Assembly: GCF_003932505.1 (NCBI RefSeq)
Contig: NZ_QZMU01000001.1
Coordinates: 2,232,001 to 2,296,000, forward strand
Reading direction: 5' to 3'
From: Thiohalobacter thiocyanaticus
GTDB lineage: Bacteria; Pseudomonadota; Gammaproteobacteria; Thiohalobacterales; Thiohalobacteraceae
Length of the DNA: 64,000 nt
Of the stretch, positions 8,610-16,326 are shown piece by piece. The translations under genes and the position numbers were made by a program. Below the pieces are notes generated by a model that saw only the letters and a list, made by a program, of their open reading frames with translations, was not told the origin of the DNA and did not search any database. Numbering within the stretch: the first letter of the stretch is position 1; each line of letters starts with the position of its first letter.

Positions 8610-9236
8610 TCAGCTGCCCCTGGACGACCGTGACAGGTGGGCGGTGAGATGGATCAGGTTGGCGACGGAAGTCGCGCCGAGCTTGTCCAGGACTCTGGCG
8701 CGATGGATGTCGACCGTCTTGGGGCTGATGCCGAGCTGGCGTGCGATCGCCTTGCTGGAGTGGCCCTGGGTGACATAGTCCATGACCTCCCGCTCGCGCG
8801 GGGTGAGCCGGGCCAGCCCCTGCTGGAGGCGATCCCTGTGCTTATCCCGCTGTCGCTGGTGGTGGGCCCGGCGGATGCAGTCCGCCACGCGTCGCAGCAG
8901 CGTCTCGTTGGAGAAGGGCTTCTCGATGAAATCGATCGCACCGTGCTTCATGGCCTGGACGGCACTGCTGACGTCGCCGTGACCAGTGATGAAGATGACG
9001 GGCAGGCGGATACCGCGCTGCTGCATCTCCTTCTGCAGCGCCAGGCCGCTCAGTCCGGGTATGCGCAGGTCCGTGACCAGACAGCCGGACATGGCGGGTC
9101 CGACCTGGCACAGAAAACTGGCGCCGCTGGCATGGGCTTCGACCTCGTATCCCTCAGAGCGCAGCAGCAGCTCCAGTGAATCCCGCATGGCAGGGTCGTC
9201 ATCGACAACGTAGACCTTTGTGCTGGGTGACGTCAT
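8610..9236 (-). CDS. FixJ-like response regulator
   Basis: 208 residues. Receiver domain at 1-120 with the acidic pocket VDDDP, phospho-acceptor D56 in LVTDLRIPGLSG, T/S switch in FITGHGD and K in FIEKPFS. A linker follows, then a LuxR/FixJ-type helix-turn-helix (LTPREREVMDYVTQGHSSK, ISPKTVDIHRARVLDKL). It should bind DNA when phosphorylated by the kinase immediately upstream, whose stop overlaps its start by four bases. The FixJ/TodT/TtrR class often serves oxygen, redox or sulfur-compound signalling; the signal here is unknown. It lies beside an FNR-type gene, so a role in respiratory control is plausible. Confidence 0.9.
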   Translation of the reverse strand: MTSPSTKVYVVDDDPAMRDSLELLLRSEGYEVEAHASGASFLCQVGPAMSGCLVTDLRIPGLSGLALQKEMQQRGIRLPVIFITGHGDVSSAVQAMKHGAIDFIEKPFSNETLLRRVADCIRRAHHQRQRDKHRDRLQQGLARLTPREREVMDYVTQGHSSKAIARQLGISPKTVDIHRARVLDKLGATSVANLIHLTAHLSRSSRGS

Positions 9237-10552
9237 GGTCTTTCCTGCTCCGGGTCGGCGAGTGGAAGCGAAAAGCAGAACCGGGTGTGGCCATCGTTGC
9301 AGCCGTTGTAGTACAACTCGCCGCCATGTCTTTCGAGTATAGAATGGCTCAGCGAAAGCCCCAAACCCATGCCCTCTGGCTTGGTGGTGTAGAAGGGCTG
9401 GAACAGGAGCGCTTCCTGTGCCGTTTCCAGGCCGGGCCCGGTGTCAGTGATGCAGCATTCAAGCGCATCCCGGGAAACGCTCAGGCCGGTGCGGATCTCG
9501 ATCCGGCCCTGCGTCATCCCGGCACCGGCGATGGCCTCGATGCCGTTGATGATCAGGTTGACGACCACCTGCTGGATCTGCACGGGATCCGCCATCACCT
9601 CGGGCAGGGCGGGACTGAGAATCAGGGCCGGGGCCACGCCCGCTTGTTCGGCCCGGGGTTTGATCAGCGCCACCGCCTCTGAGACCACGTCATTGAGCTG
9701 CACGGGACGTGACTCCATCTCCGTCTTGCGGGCGAAGCGGCGGATACGGCGCAGGATCTCGCCTCCCTGCTGCGCCTGGGTGGCCATCTTGTCGAGCAGC
9801 GTCTCCAGTTCCCGCGGCGCCATGGCGCCGCGTTGCAGCAGGCGCAGGCCGGTCTGGGCGTAGGTCAGCAGTGCGGACAGGGGCTGGTTGACCTCGTGGG
9901 CGATGCCAGAGGCCAGTTCGCCCAGCTGGCTGAGGCGCTCGGCATGGATGAGCGCCGCCTGCTGCTGGTGCAGCGCGGTCTCGGCCTCGATCTCGATCTG
10001 CTCGGTGATATCCAGCATGGCGCTGCGGCACAGGGGGTTGGCCGGCTCGCGTTCATCCGCCACGGCGATGCTGTTCAGCCGCACCACCCTGGACCCACCG
10101 GCCCGCCCGCCCAGGCGCAGTTGGCAGTGGGTGCGGTCGCCGTACTGCAGCACCCGGTGCAGATGATTGAAGAACTCGGGCGCATCGGCTTTGTCCAGGA
10201 ATACTGAAAAGGGTTGGCCTTCCAGGGCGGCGCGATCGCCACCGAGCAGGGTCAGGGCGGTGATGTTGGCCTGCAGGACGCAGCCGTGCCGGTCGAAATC
10301 GAGATAGCCCACGGGGGCGTAATCGTAGAGGTCGGCATAGCGGTCGCGGGCCGCCTCCAGCTGCGCCCGGGTTTCCAGTAGTTCCCGGTTCTGCATCTCC
10401 AGTTCGAGCTGGTGAACCTGGAGTTCGTGCACCAGTTCCTGCAGCTGTGACAGGTCGGCGGACGTGATGTGTTCATCGGTCTGCTGAGTGCGCAGTCTCT
10501 CCAGCCATTGTTCCAGCTGCTGCATGGACATGTCGGAGAGTTTTCTGATCAT
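9233..10552 (-). CDS. PAS-domain sensor histidine kinase (FixL-like)
   Basis: 439 residues with no clear transmembrane segment, so probably cytoplasmic. An N-terminal coiled coil (LSQLQELVHELQVHQLELEM) leads into a PAS domain (YDYAPVGYLDFDRHGCVLQA). The transmitter follows, with H box LASGIAHEVNQPLSALL, N box VVVNLIINGIEAI, G1 DTGPGLE and G2 GMGLGLSLS. The family architecture suits soluble redox or oxygen sensors. No FixL-type haem histidine could be assigned with confidence. It is paired by an ATGA overlap with the response regulator gene. The start MIRKLSDMSMQQ is the first ATG; one at the next MSMQQ is possible. Confidence 0.88.
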   Translation of the reverse strand: MIRKLSDMSMQQLEQWLERLRTQQTDEHITSADLSQLQELVHELQVHQLELEMQNRELLETRAQLEAARDRYADLYDYAPVGYLDFDRHGCVLQANITALTLLGGDRAALEGQPFSVFLDKADAPEFFNHLHRVLQYGDRTHCQLRLGGRAGGSRVVRLNSIAVADEREPANPLCRSAMLDITEQIEIEAETALHQQQAALIHAERLSQLGELASGIAHEVNQPLSALLTYAQTGLRLLQRGAMAPRELETLLDKMATQAQQGGEILRRIRRFARKTEMESRPVQLNDVVSEAVALIKPRAEQAGVAPALILSPALPEVMADPVQIQQVVVNLIINGIEAIAGAGMTQGRIEIRTGLSVSRDALECCITDTGPGLETAQEALLFQPFYTTKPEGMGLGLSLSHSILERHGGELYYNGCNDGHTRFCFSLPLADPEQERP

Positions 10553-10573
10553 GCAGGTCCGGCGTCTCGTCCG

Positions 10574-10834
10574 TCACGCTCGGGGATGGAACTGTACCAG
10601 GGCATCATGGGGCTGCCCGGTCGCCAGCCTCAGCGGCTGGCCGCTCAGCACCGGCCTGCCCCGGTCCTTCCAGGGGTGTTCGGCTTCGAGCCCGGAAAGC
10701 GCCTCGCCCGCCGGCCGAAGCGCCGATGGCGGCCACGGTCGTGAGCGCGTCGTCCGCCGCCTCGGCGTTGCCCGCCGTCGGATCGCTGTCAGGTGCCCGC
10801 GTCGACGGTCGTTGGTCGGGTTGTCGCTTGTCAT
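10574..10834 (-). pseudogene. Possible decayed CheB-like remnant upstream of histidine kinase
   Basis: From an ATG at 10834, after a weak GGGGTGG ribosome site, the start reads MTSDNPTND. A neighbouring frame then carries a long acceptable stretch ending in TTVAAIGASAGG, the hallmark entry of the CheB methylesterase domain (G-A-S-A-G-G). After that the first frame resumes as EALSGLEAEHPW...ATGQPHDALVQFHP and stops before the kinase. Two frame changes would be needed to read it through. The pattern suits a truncated CheB or CheB/CheR fusion, a family often fused to PAS-kinase modules. Chance similarity in high-GC DNA cannot be excluded. Confidence 0.28.
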
Positions 10835-10889
10835 TCCACCCCGCTCCGCACCTGGTTCCGGCCCCGGCCGGTGTCTCGTTGAGCGTTCG

Positions 10890-10895
10890 ATTGTA
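10890..10895 (-). promoter_or_regulatory. Candidate extended -10 element upstream of the kinase/CheB remnant
   Basis: On the minus strand TGGTACAAT gives an extended -10 (TG-N-TACAAT) in the gap between the first PilZ gene and the CheB-like remnant/kinase pair. No good -35 is visible at the right spacing. This is the best promoter-like sequence in the gap. Confidence 0.3.
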
Positions 10896-10941
10896 CCAGT
10901 CCGGGGCGGGAAGGGGACGGCTGCGACGAACGGCGGCCGGG

Positions 10942-11271
10942 TCATCCCGTGGAACGGGATTCCTCACCTCCCAGCCTTGCCAGCGCCGCCGCCAGCCGGT
11001 CGTCCCTGCGGGTGAAGCGCATGGCGCTGCCGCTGTCTTCGACGCGTACCACCCGGGACGGCACGATGTGAAGGCCGAGGTGGGTCTTGAAGGCCAGCCT
11101 GACGGTGTCGTCGGGCGCCATCCGTTGTTCCGGCGCCAGTTCGATGTAGATGCCGTTGCCGCTGATGTTGCGGATTCTGCCGCCGAGCAGTCCGTTGCCT
11201 CCATTGTGCAGGACGACGTTCATGGTCCTGAGGATTCTTTTCTCAGCTCGGTTCTCGGTTCGGTGTTCCAT
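10942..11271 (-). CDS. Small PilZ-domain protein
   Basis: 109 residues. N-terminal Arg-rich segment RTENRAEKRILR followed by RIRNISGNGIYIEL, matching the two PilZ signatures (RxxxR and N/DxSxxG) that grip cyclic di-GMP. The remainder is a single beta-barrel (VRLAFKTHLGLHIVPSRVVRVED). It would act as a cyclic di-GMP effector, probably by protein-protein contact since no other domain is present. It lies near the diguanylate cyclase at 6.3 kb and a second PilZ-like gene just upstream. The target is unknown. Confidence 0.78.
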   Translation of the reverse strand: MEHRTENRAEKRILRTMNVVLHNGGNGLLGGRIRNISGNGIYIELAPEQRMAPDDTVRLAFKTHLGLHIVPSRVVRVEDSGSAMRFTRRDDRLAAALARLGGEESRSTG

Positions 11272-11386
11272 TCTTGTTCTCCTTGGGATACAGCGCGCAA
11301 TGGAACCGGCGCCCTGCGGTTCGTCTGAGACAGTGGCGTCGTCCTGTCCGTCTGGTGTTTTCAGGCCCGTTCAGGATCGGACAATA

Positions 11387-11731
11387 CTACCCCTGCATCC
11401 TGCGCCCGGGCGTCATCTGTTCCTCTCCGCGCCTGGAACCGGCCACATCGGCATAGAAATTCTGCGGCAGGTTTTCAGCCAGGATCAGGCCGGTGCCTTC
11501 CCGGTCCGAGGCGTGAATGACCAGCGCGCGGGTCTGCCAGCAATGTTCATCGTCGAAGTCTGAGAGCATCACCTCGACCATGCGATTGGGCTCGAGTTCG
11601 GGGTGGGTCAGAGGCAGGTTGAGACCGTGACGGCTGATGTTGCGGGTCAGTGCGACAAGGGGGTTTGATTGATCAAGGAAGATCCGGGTGGTGAGCTGGA
11701 CGTGGTGCCGGCGACCAAAGCGATGTTCCAT
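11387..11731 (-). CDS. Second PilZ-like single-domain protein
   Basis: 114 residues, beginning MEHRFGRRHHVQL (the neighbour also begins MEHR). It has an Arg-rich start (RFGRRHH) and RNISRHGLNLPL in place of the usual N/DxSxxG, so the second motif is only partly kept (NxSxxG present). A beta-barrel follows and the tail is basic. Cyclic di-GMP binding is likely but less certain than for the neighbour. The two genes read in the same direction with a 115-bp gap and look like a diverged tandem pair. Confidence 0.68.
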   Translation of the reverse strand: MEHRFGRRHHVQLTTRIFLDQSNPLVALTRNISRHGLNLPLTHPELEPNRMVEVMLSDFDDEHCWQTRALVIHASDREGTGLILAENLPQNFYADVAGSRRGEEQMTPGRRMQG

Positions 11732-11965
11732 TGCTTCCTGCTCCAGTGGTTATTGTATGGGGCTTGAATATATCCCGAGTCGGGCGTTCGAGAGTATGAC
11801 AAACATCAGGAAATGCAACGGTTGTCGCAGAATTTGTGTGCAGCGGTAGGGGTGTTTACCTATGCGGATGCCTGAGAGGGAAAGCGGGTGATTGCGAATT
11901 ATCGTTGCTTCGTGCGTGCCGGACCGGGTGGCAGTAACCTGCATTACTGCTTTAGCAGGGGTGCA

Positions 11966-12149
11966 TTATCTGCCGAAGGTGCCAGCGGCCTGCTGGTCAG
12001 CGTGGTAGGAGGAGCGCACCATCGGGCCGCTGGCGACCTGGGTGAAACCCCGATCGCGCGCAATCCCGCCCAGCCGGTCGAACTCCTCCGGGGTGACGAA
12101 ACGGTCCACCGGCAGGTGGTGCAGGCTGGGCTGCAGGTGCTGGCCCAGG
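11966..12149 (-). pseudogene. lipA: Orphan 3' fragment of lipA (lipoyl synthase tail)
   Basis: This strand encodes [17 protein letters not shown], then on to [16 protein letters not shown] and a TAA. It is the last 60 or so residues of lipoyl synthase, including the conserved R-S-S-Y motif. Over 177 bp (11973-12149) it matches the end of the intact lipA (16334-16510) with 12 mismatches by my count. Only about six residues change, mostly conservatively, so the fragment looks like a different functional lipA allele rather than a randomly decayed copy. Upstream of LGQ the similarity stops abruptly. Orientation is direct relative to lipA, so the two copies bracket a 4.2-kb islet. Confidence 0.9.
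11973..12149. repeat. Left copy of 177-bp direct repeat (lipA tail) bounding an islet
   Basis: Direct repeat of 16334-16510, about 93% identical by manual comparison. The repeat starts a few bases before the lipA stop codon and ends at an identical CTGGCCCAGG on both sides. Gene-end duplication around inserted cargo is what integration into a gene 3' end, or recombination with an incoming lipA, would leave. No integrase gene lies between the copies. Confidence 0.85.
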
Positions 12150-12531
12150 ACGCGGCGGACATCCTGCTCAAGCGGGCTGACAGGCGTGGCAGGTCGCCAT
12201 GAAAACCGATGCAGCAACGAGGGCCAGATGAGTCGTTGATCGTTGAGGACGATTGCGGTCTGCGGGGATCGATATCCGTCAAGTGGCGTCAGGTGATGCG
12301 TGTTGTTGCGTCAGTCACTGAAAGATTAGCATGCTGCATGGGCGTGGTCAGGGTGGCGCCAGCAGACGAAAGGGATTGATTGAATCGGGATTTTCCGTGC
12401 CATTGCTGCTCCCGGCCCGGCGCCGGATCTGTTGTATAGACGCCGTCCCCGCTGCGGCCTGCTGGATTTCCAGGCGATTCCAGGTGCACTATACTTTCCT
12501 CGTGTAGGGGGATTCATTGCAGGGGGTTGCC
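12150..12531. other. Gap between lipA fragment and the secreted-protein gene
   Basis: No gene can be supported. It holds the putative promoter of the downstream operon near its right end. The left 150 bp next to the lipA fragment do not resemble lipA or anything I recognise. Confidence 0.5.
12466..12495 (+). promoter_or_regulatory. Putative sigma-70 promoter of the islet operon
   Basis: TATACT at 12490-12495 is a near-consensus -10. A weak TTTCCA at 12466-12471 sits 18 bp upstream as -35. Transcription would start about 30 bp before the ATG at 12532, which has AGGGGG as ribosome site seven bases upstream. Confidence 0.45.
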
Positions 12532-13254
12532 ATGTGGAACCCGGTCGTTTCTATCGCCGCGGCTGCCTGGCTGGCGGCATCGCATGTCGGGGTGGTCTTC
12601 GCCGAGACGCCGGTTGCGCAGCTCGCACAGCGTCCGTTCAATGAGCTTTTTCAGGACGAGGCGCCGGTGAGCGGTCGGGTTGTCGCCGGCGTACTGGTAA
12701 CGGGCTCTACCTCGGTCAATGCCTTGAATCTGATGCCACCGCCCTCATACGCTGGCGGCAGTGTCTGCATCCAGGTGATGTCGCGCGATGGGCGCTACTG
12801 GTCCGAGAATACCTTCACGCTTCCCGAACGCATCGATGCCACCCGGGTGGCTCTTGAATATCCTTCCCGCCATGAGGCATTCCTGCACGGTCTCGATTTC
12901 GGAGAACTGGCGATACTGGGAACCGCAGGGGAATGCGGTTCCGGCGGAGTGGATACGCTGTTATTGTCCGGCGTGCAGCCATCGGAGGAGCGCGCGCCCA
13001 GTATCAGTATCTTCATTAATTCCGGGCGGGCCGATACCTATATTTCTGTGAGTAATGTTGACGAACATCGCCGACCCAGCCGCTGCCGGAAAATCGAGCA
13101 GGGCAGGCGCACCGGCTTCGATACAGTGTGCCGGATAGACCTGGTGGAGCTGACTCCTTTGCACCAGAGCCTCGATGTCAGGGTTCTCCGGCGCCGTTAC
13201 GAGAGGATGCTGCCGCCCACGGAATTCACTCTCCTGCTGCCCTCGCTGAACTGA
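12532..13254 (+). CDS. Secreted protein of unknown function, first gene of islet operon
   Basis: 240 residues, not recognised. A clear signal peptide (MWNPVVSIAAAAWLAASHVG, then VVFA before ETPVAQL) sends it to the periplasm. The mature part is beta-strand-rich with four cysteines (SVCIQV, GECGSG, SRCRK, TVCRID) that could form two disulfides. No membrane anchor or enzyme motif is seen. The ATG at 12532 is preferred over an in-frame TTG at 12517 because of the ribosome site. The stop codon is followed directly by the next ATG, so these genes are translated together. A role with the membrane protein and peptidase that follow is inferred from context only. Confidence 0.72.
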   Translation: MWNPVVSIAAAAWLAASHVGVVFAETPVAQLAQRPFNELFQDEAPVSGRVVAGVLVTGSTSVNALNLMPPPSYAGGSVCIQVMSRDGRYWSENTFTLPERIDATRVALEYPSRHEAFLHGLDFGELAILGTAGECGSGGVDTLLLSGVQPSEERAPSISIFINSGRADTYISVSNVDEHRRPSRCRKIEQGRRTGFDTVCRIDLVELTPLHQSLDVRVLRRRYERMLPPTEFTLLLPSLN

Positions 13255-14334
13255 ATGGAGATGCGCTCAGACGACGCTGTCTCGGCCAGACCCAGGAAGG
13301 CGTCGCGCTGGGCGCGATGGTCGAGCGGGGAGGCGCCGGTGGGGCGGCTTCTGGCGGCCCTTCTGGGCATTGCCATTGTCGCTTTGGTGGCATATCTGGT
13401 GATCGTAGAGCGGGAAAACATTTTCACCGTCGATGCCTCGACCGAGGTGGCCGCCTTCAGGATCACCGACCCGCTGCTATCGGAATGGACGCTGGGCCCG
13501 GCACGTCTGATCGAGGATCCCTTTGCGGATGTCGCCGCGAGCCGCAACCTGGCGGATCAGTCGCTGCTGGTGGTTGAGCCGGGGACCCGCGTGCGCCTGC
13601 AGCGCCATGGCGTTGGCCAGCTTCGCATCCAGTTGACCGCGGATGCCGGAACAACCGCAGGGCGTGTAGAACTGGCGGATAGCAGCCGCATCAGCCTCGG
13701 TGACTGGGCCTTGCTGTTGGTTGAGGTCGCAGGGCGGCCACTGGTGTTCCCGTTCCGTGGCACGCTCGCCGTCGGCGATGACGTCGCGGCGGGCGTGGAC
13801 AGTATCATGCTGAACGGAACCGTCAGCGTAGTGGAGGAGCAGTTGTTGGGAAAGACCCATTACGTCGCGGGCGGAGAGGCGCTGGATACAGGCGATCGCG
13901 TGCAGCTCTGGAACAAGGCGCCGTATGGTTCCGTCGAGCCGGAGCCGGCGGTGGTGAGCGGGTTTGTGCGCGCCGAGGCGATGGAGGGTTTTTCGGAGCC
14001 GGTCAACGCGCTTACGCTGGTGGCGCACGGTCAGGCGGATTATGTGCAGGTCGAGCGACTGGGCAGCGCCGGCTATCATATTCATGCCCCGCACTGGGCG
14101 CGCTTCCTGCATGACCCGCTGCTGGCGGCTTCCACCGCGATCATCGCCCTGGTGGCGCTGCTGTTCGAAGTGCTGTCGAAATGCGGCGTGTTGATCGGCG
14201 GCAATACCGGAAAGCACGAAAAAGAGTCCGGGGCCGAGGTCGAGCCGGATGACCGCGGTCGCGCAGCGCTGCGGCCCGAGGCCCGGCCCGGCGAACAGGC
14301 GGCATTGACCCGGGAAGAAGAGAATCCGAAATGA
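13255..14334 (+). CDS. Two-pass inner-membrane protein with large periplasmic domain
   Basis: 359 residues, not recognised. A basic cytoplasmic N-terminus (SARPRKASRWAR) precedes TM1 (LLAALLGIAIVALVAYLVIV, about 32-51). About 240 residues of beta-rich periplasmic domain follow. A second helix lies near residue 295 (LLAASTAIIALVALLFEVL), then a charged cytoplasmic tail of about 45 residues rich in Glu, Lys and Arg. This topology would carry information or force between periplasm and cytoplasm. The start abuts the previous stop, and its own end overlaps the peptidase gene by four bases (ATGA). Tight coupling suggests a complex of the three products. Confidence 0.72.
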   Translation: MEMRSDDAVSARPRKASRWARWSSGEAPVGRLLAALLGIAIVALVAYLVIVERENIFTVDASTEVAAFRITDPLLSEWTLGPARLIEDPFADVAASRNLADQSLLVVEPGTRVRLQRHGVGQLRIQLTADAGTTAGRVELADSSRISLGDWALLLVEVAGRPLVFPFRGTLAVGDDVAAGVDSIMLNGTVSVVEEQLLGKTHYVAGGEALDTGDRVQLWNKAPYGSVEPEPAVVSGFVRAEAMEGFSEPVNALTLVAHGQADYVQVERLGSAGYHIHAPHWARFLHDPLLAASTAIIALVALLFEVLSKCGVLIGGNTGKHEKESGAEVEPDDRGRAALRPEARPGEQAALTREEENPK

Positions 14335-15425
14335 AGACTCGATTTGATCTCCCTGCCTGTCTGGCGCTGGTCATGATCTGCATTGCGGGGAGGGCCCTCG
14401 CCGCCGGTCCCGCGCAGGCCTACCTTCGCGCGGGCGAGCACGGCCAGGCGCTGCTGATGAGCCGCCTTGGTGAGTGTTATGCCGTGACGCCGAAGCACGT
14501 GATCGCCGACGAACTGTTCGCGACACTGGTCGGCGGATCGCCAGGTGCGCCGCAGGGCGATGGTGATCTGCTGCAGACCTTCGGCTACGATCTCTCGATC
14601 CTGCGCGCGAGCGGTGAACTGACCCGGCAGTGCGGTGGGGCGCTGACCGCGGTTCCGGCGCTGGGCCAGCTGCTCGCCACTGCTGACTCCGGTGTCGTGA
14701 CCTCGGTGAACGGGGACGGCAGTATCAGCCGGCGCAGCGTCACCCTCACCGATGTGGGTCTCATCTACCTGCGCCTGCGTCCGCGTTCCATGGACGATCA
14801 ACTGTTCAAGGGCCTGAGCGGGAGCCTGGTGCTGGCGGACCAGCAGCCCATCGGCATTCTGATGTCAGTGGACCCGGAGACAGGGGAAGGCCGTGCCCTG
14901 CGTTATGATCGGGCGATTGAAATCCTGCGGCCGTTTTTTGGTCTGCCGGCCTCGGTCGTCCGGGAGGAGGAAAAATCCACGGTCGACACGGGCAGTGGGT
15001 CGAACATGGCCGGTGAAGTGGTGGAATGGAGTGCTCCCCCATTGAGTGCGGAATACAGGGCGGCCAACCTCGTCGATCCCAGGGAGACGGAGACGATCTG
15101 GTTGGTCCGTCCGGAGGGCTTTCCCATTGAGCTGGTTGTCGCGCTGCCCGGTGACAAGGCGCATGTCGTGAGTGCGCTGCGACTGGTGGGCAACGGGGTG
15201 GAGCCGAAGACCCGGCTGCCGCGCGATTTCGAGATACTGGTCAGCAACGCCGACACCGGGGGATGGATTCCGGTCAGGAGCGGATCCTATTTCAAGAACG
15301 AGGCTGACAAGCTGGTGGAATTCGCGCCGGTGCGGGCGCGCCGGATCATGCTGCGCATCTATTCGCACTGGGGCGATACCGAAGCCATCGGGTTGTCCGG
15401 GATCGAGATTCCGGCACTGCAATGA
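14331..15425 (+). CDS. Secreted trypsin-like serine peptidase with discoidin-like C-terminus
   Basis: 364 residues. Signal peptide ends near GRALAAGPAQA. The next 190 residues resemble a divergent chymotrypsin-fold protease: H56 in AVTPKHVI, D87 in GYDLSIL and S163 in KGLSGSLVL sit in the right order for a His-Asp-Ser triad. The usual TAAHC and GDSGG are altered to TPKHV and GLSGS. From about residue 215 the sequence reads like an F5/8-type-C (discoidin) domain, ending SHWGDTEAIGLSGIEI, which often binds glycans or lipids. I infer a periplasmic or secreted protease targeted to a surface ligand. It is the last gene of the operon, with its ATG overlapping the membrane-protein stop. Activity is unproven because all motifs are degenerate. 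Confidence 0.65.
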   Translation: MKTRFDLPACLALVMICIAGRALAAGPAQAYLRAGEHGQALLMSRLGECYAVTPKHVIADELFATLVGGSPGAPQGDGDLLQTFGYDLSILRASGELTRQCGGALTAVPALGQLLATADSGVVTSVNGDGSISRRSVTLTDVGLIYLRLRPRSMDDQLFKGLSGSLVLADQQPIGILMSVDPETGEGRALRYDRAIEILRPFFGLPASVVREEEKSTVDTGSGSNMAGEVVEWSAPPLSAEYRAANLVDPRETETIWLVRPEGFPIELVVALPGDKAHVVSALRLVGNGVEPKTRLPRDFEILVSNADTGGWIPVRSGSYFKNEADKLVEFAPVRARRIMLRIYSHWGDTEAIGLSGIEIPALQ

Positions 15426-15432
15426 TCTCGTT

Positions 15433-16041
15433 TTATTGCAGGCGTATGCTTCCGCGATACGTCCCGGCCCATCTGCTCCTGCAGCCGAGTTCGCCTTCCA
15501 TTGTGCCGCCATCGACCAGCTGAAAGCCGCCGTTGCAATACTGCTGCGAGAATTCTATCCCCGTGCCGGTGACCTGCCCCTTGCCCTGAACATATGTACC
15601 CGTGGTAGTGAACTGCCCGGTCTTTTCGTCATAATCACTGACTTCGAAACTGTAGGTCCCGTTCCACTCGTTGAGCACCTTCTCCTGATTCTCAGTGGGA
15701 TTGTCGATGCCCTTGATGCTGATGACGACCGTCCTGAGATCACCGAAGCGATTTTTAAGACAGATGACGCGCATGGCCTGATCGGCGCTGTTGAAGCAGA
15801 CGCCATAGGCGAGTTCGCGCATGGCGACGTCGTCGGATTTGAGCATCGTATCCAGGGCGGCGAGTCGCACCGTCTGATCGGGGTCGTTCAGCAGGGCACG
15901 GAATTCCTTGATGTTCTGCGAACGTTGCTGGATTTGTTGTTTCAGTGCCTCCGCACTCGTTTCGCCACCGGCGACCGGGGTCGCGGCGAGACTCAGAAAC
16001 AGGGCCGGCGCCAGGATTTTTTGCAGGGCTGATGCGAGCAT
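15433..16041 (-). CDS. Secreted protein of unknown function convergent with the peptidase gene
   Basis: 202 residues. Signal peptide (LAPALFLSLAATPVAG), then a helical part with alternating Asp/Leu/Ala (ALLNDPDQTVRLAALDTML) that resembles one or two HEAT-type repeats. A beta-rich C-terminal part with four Gly/Thr-rich strands follows (GQFTTTGTYVQGKGQVTGTG). Cysteines at GVCFN, VICLK, QYCNGG and LGCRS could pair. It ends seven bases from the peptidase gene on the opposite strand. It belongs to the same islet, but being convergent it is probably regulated separately. Confidence 0.65.
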   Translation of the reverse strand: MLASALQKILAPALFLSLAATPVAGGETSAEALKQQIQQRSQNIKEFRALLNDPDQTVRLAALDTMLKSDDVAMRELAYGVCFNSADQAMRVICLKNRFGDLRTVVISIKGIDNPTENQEKVLNEWNGTYSFEVSDYDEKTGQFTTTGTYVQGKGQVTGTGIEFSQQYCNGGFQLVDGGTMEGELGCRSRWAGTYRGSIRLQ

Positions 16042-16326
16042 GTTGGTTCTCCTTGCCCGTTATTGGTTGTTTTCCATAGGATAGACGCAGACAGCAGAGA
16101 GGGGAAGCGTTCGCCGGGTCGCAATTCCAGCATGCGTTCGGTACATTCCGTCAGCCTCATGGTGTTCCTGGTCGAGGCCACAGGAAGCCCGGGCGGGGAT
16201 TGCCTGTACTAGCGGCTGCAGGACAGCCGTTGGGATGGGAGCATGCGCGAACGGTTCGACACCGGTATGTCACTGGAATGACAGGAACAAGCCGGGTTCA
16301 TCCGTAATGGAGACACCGCCCGACGC

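Noticed and set aside
11660..11680. TTGATTGATCAA resembling an FNR box
   Set aside because: The spacer is two bases instead of four and it lies inside the second pilZ coding region.
16212..16228. CGGCTG-CAGGA-CAGCCG hairpin upstream of the secreted-protein gene as a terminator of lipA
   Set aside because: Six-base stem without a T-run and lying beyond the lipA stop by 100 bp; evidence too thin.
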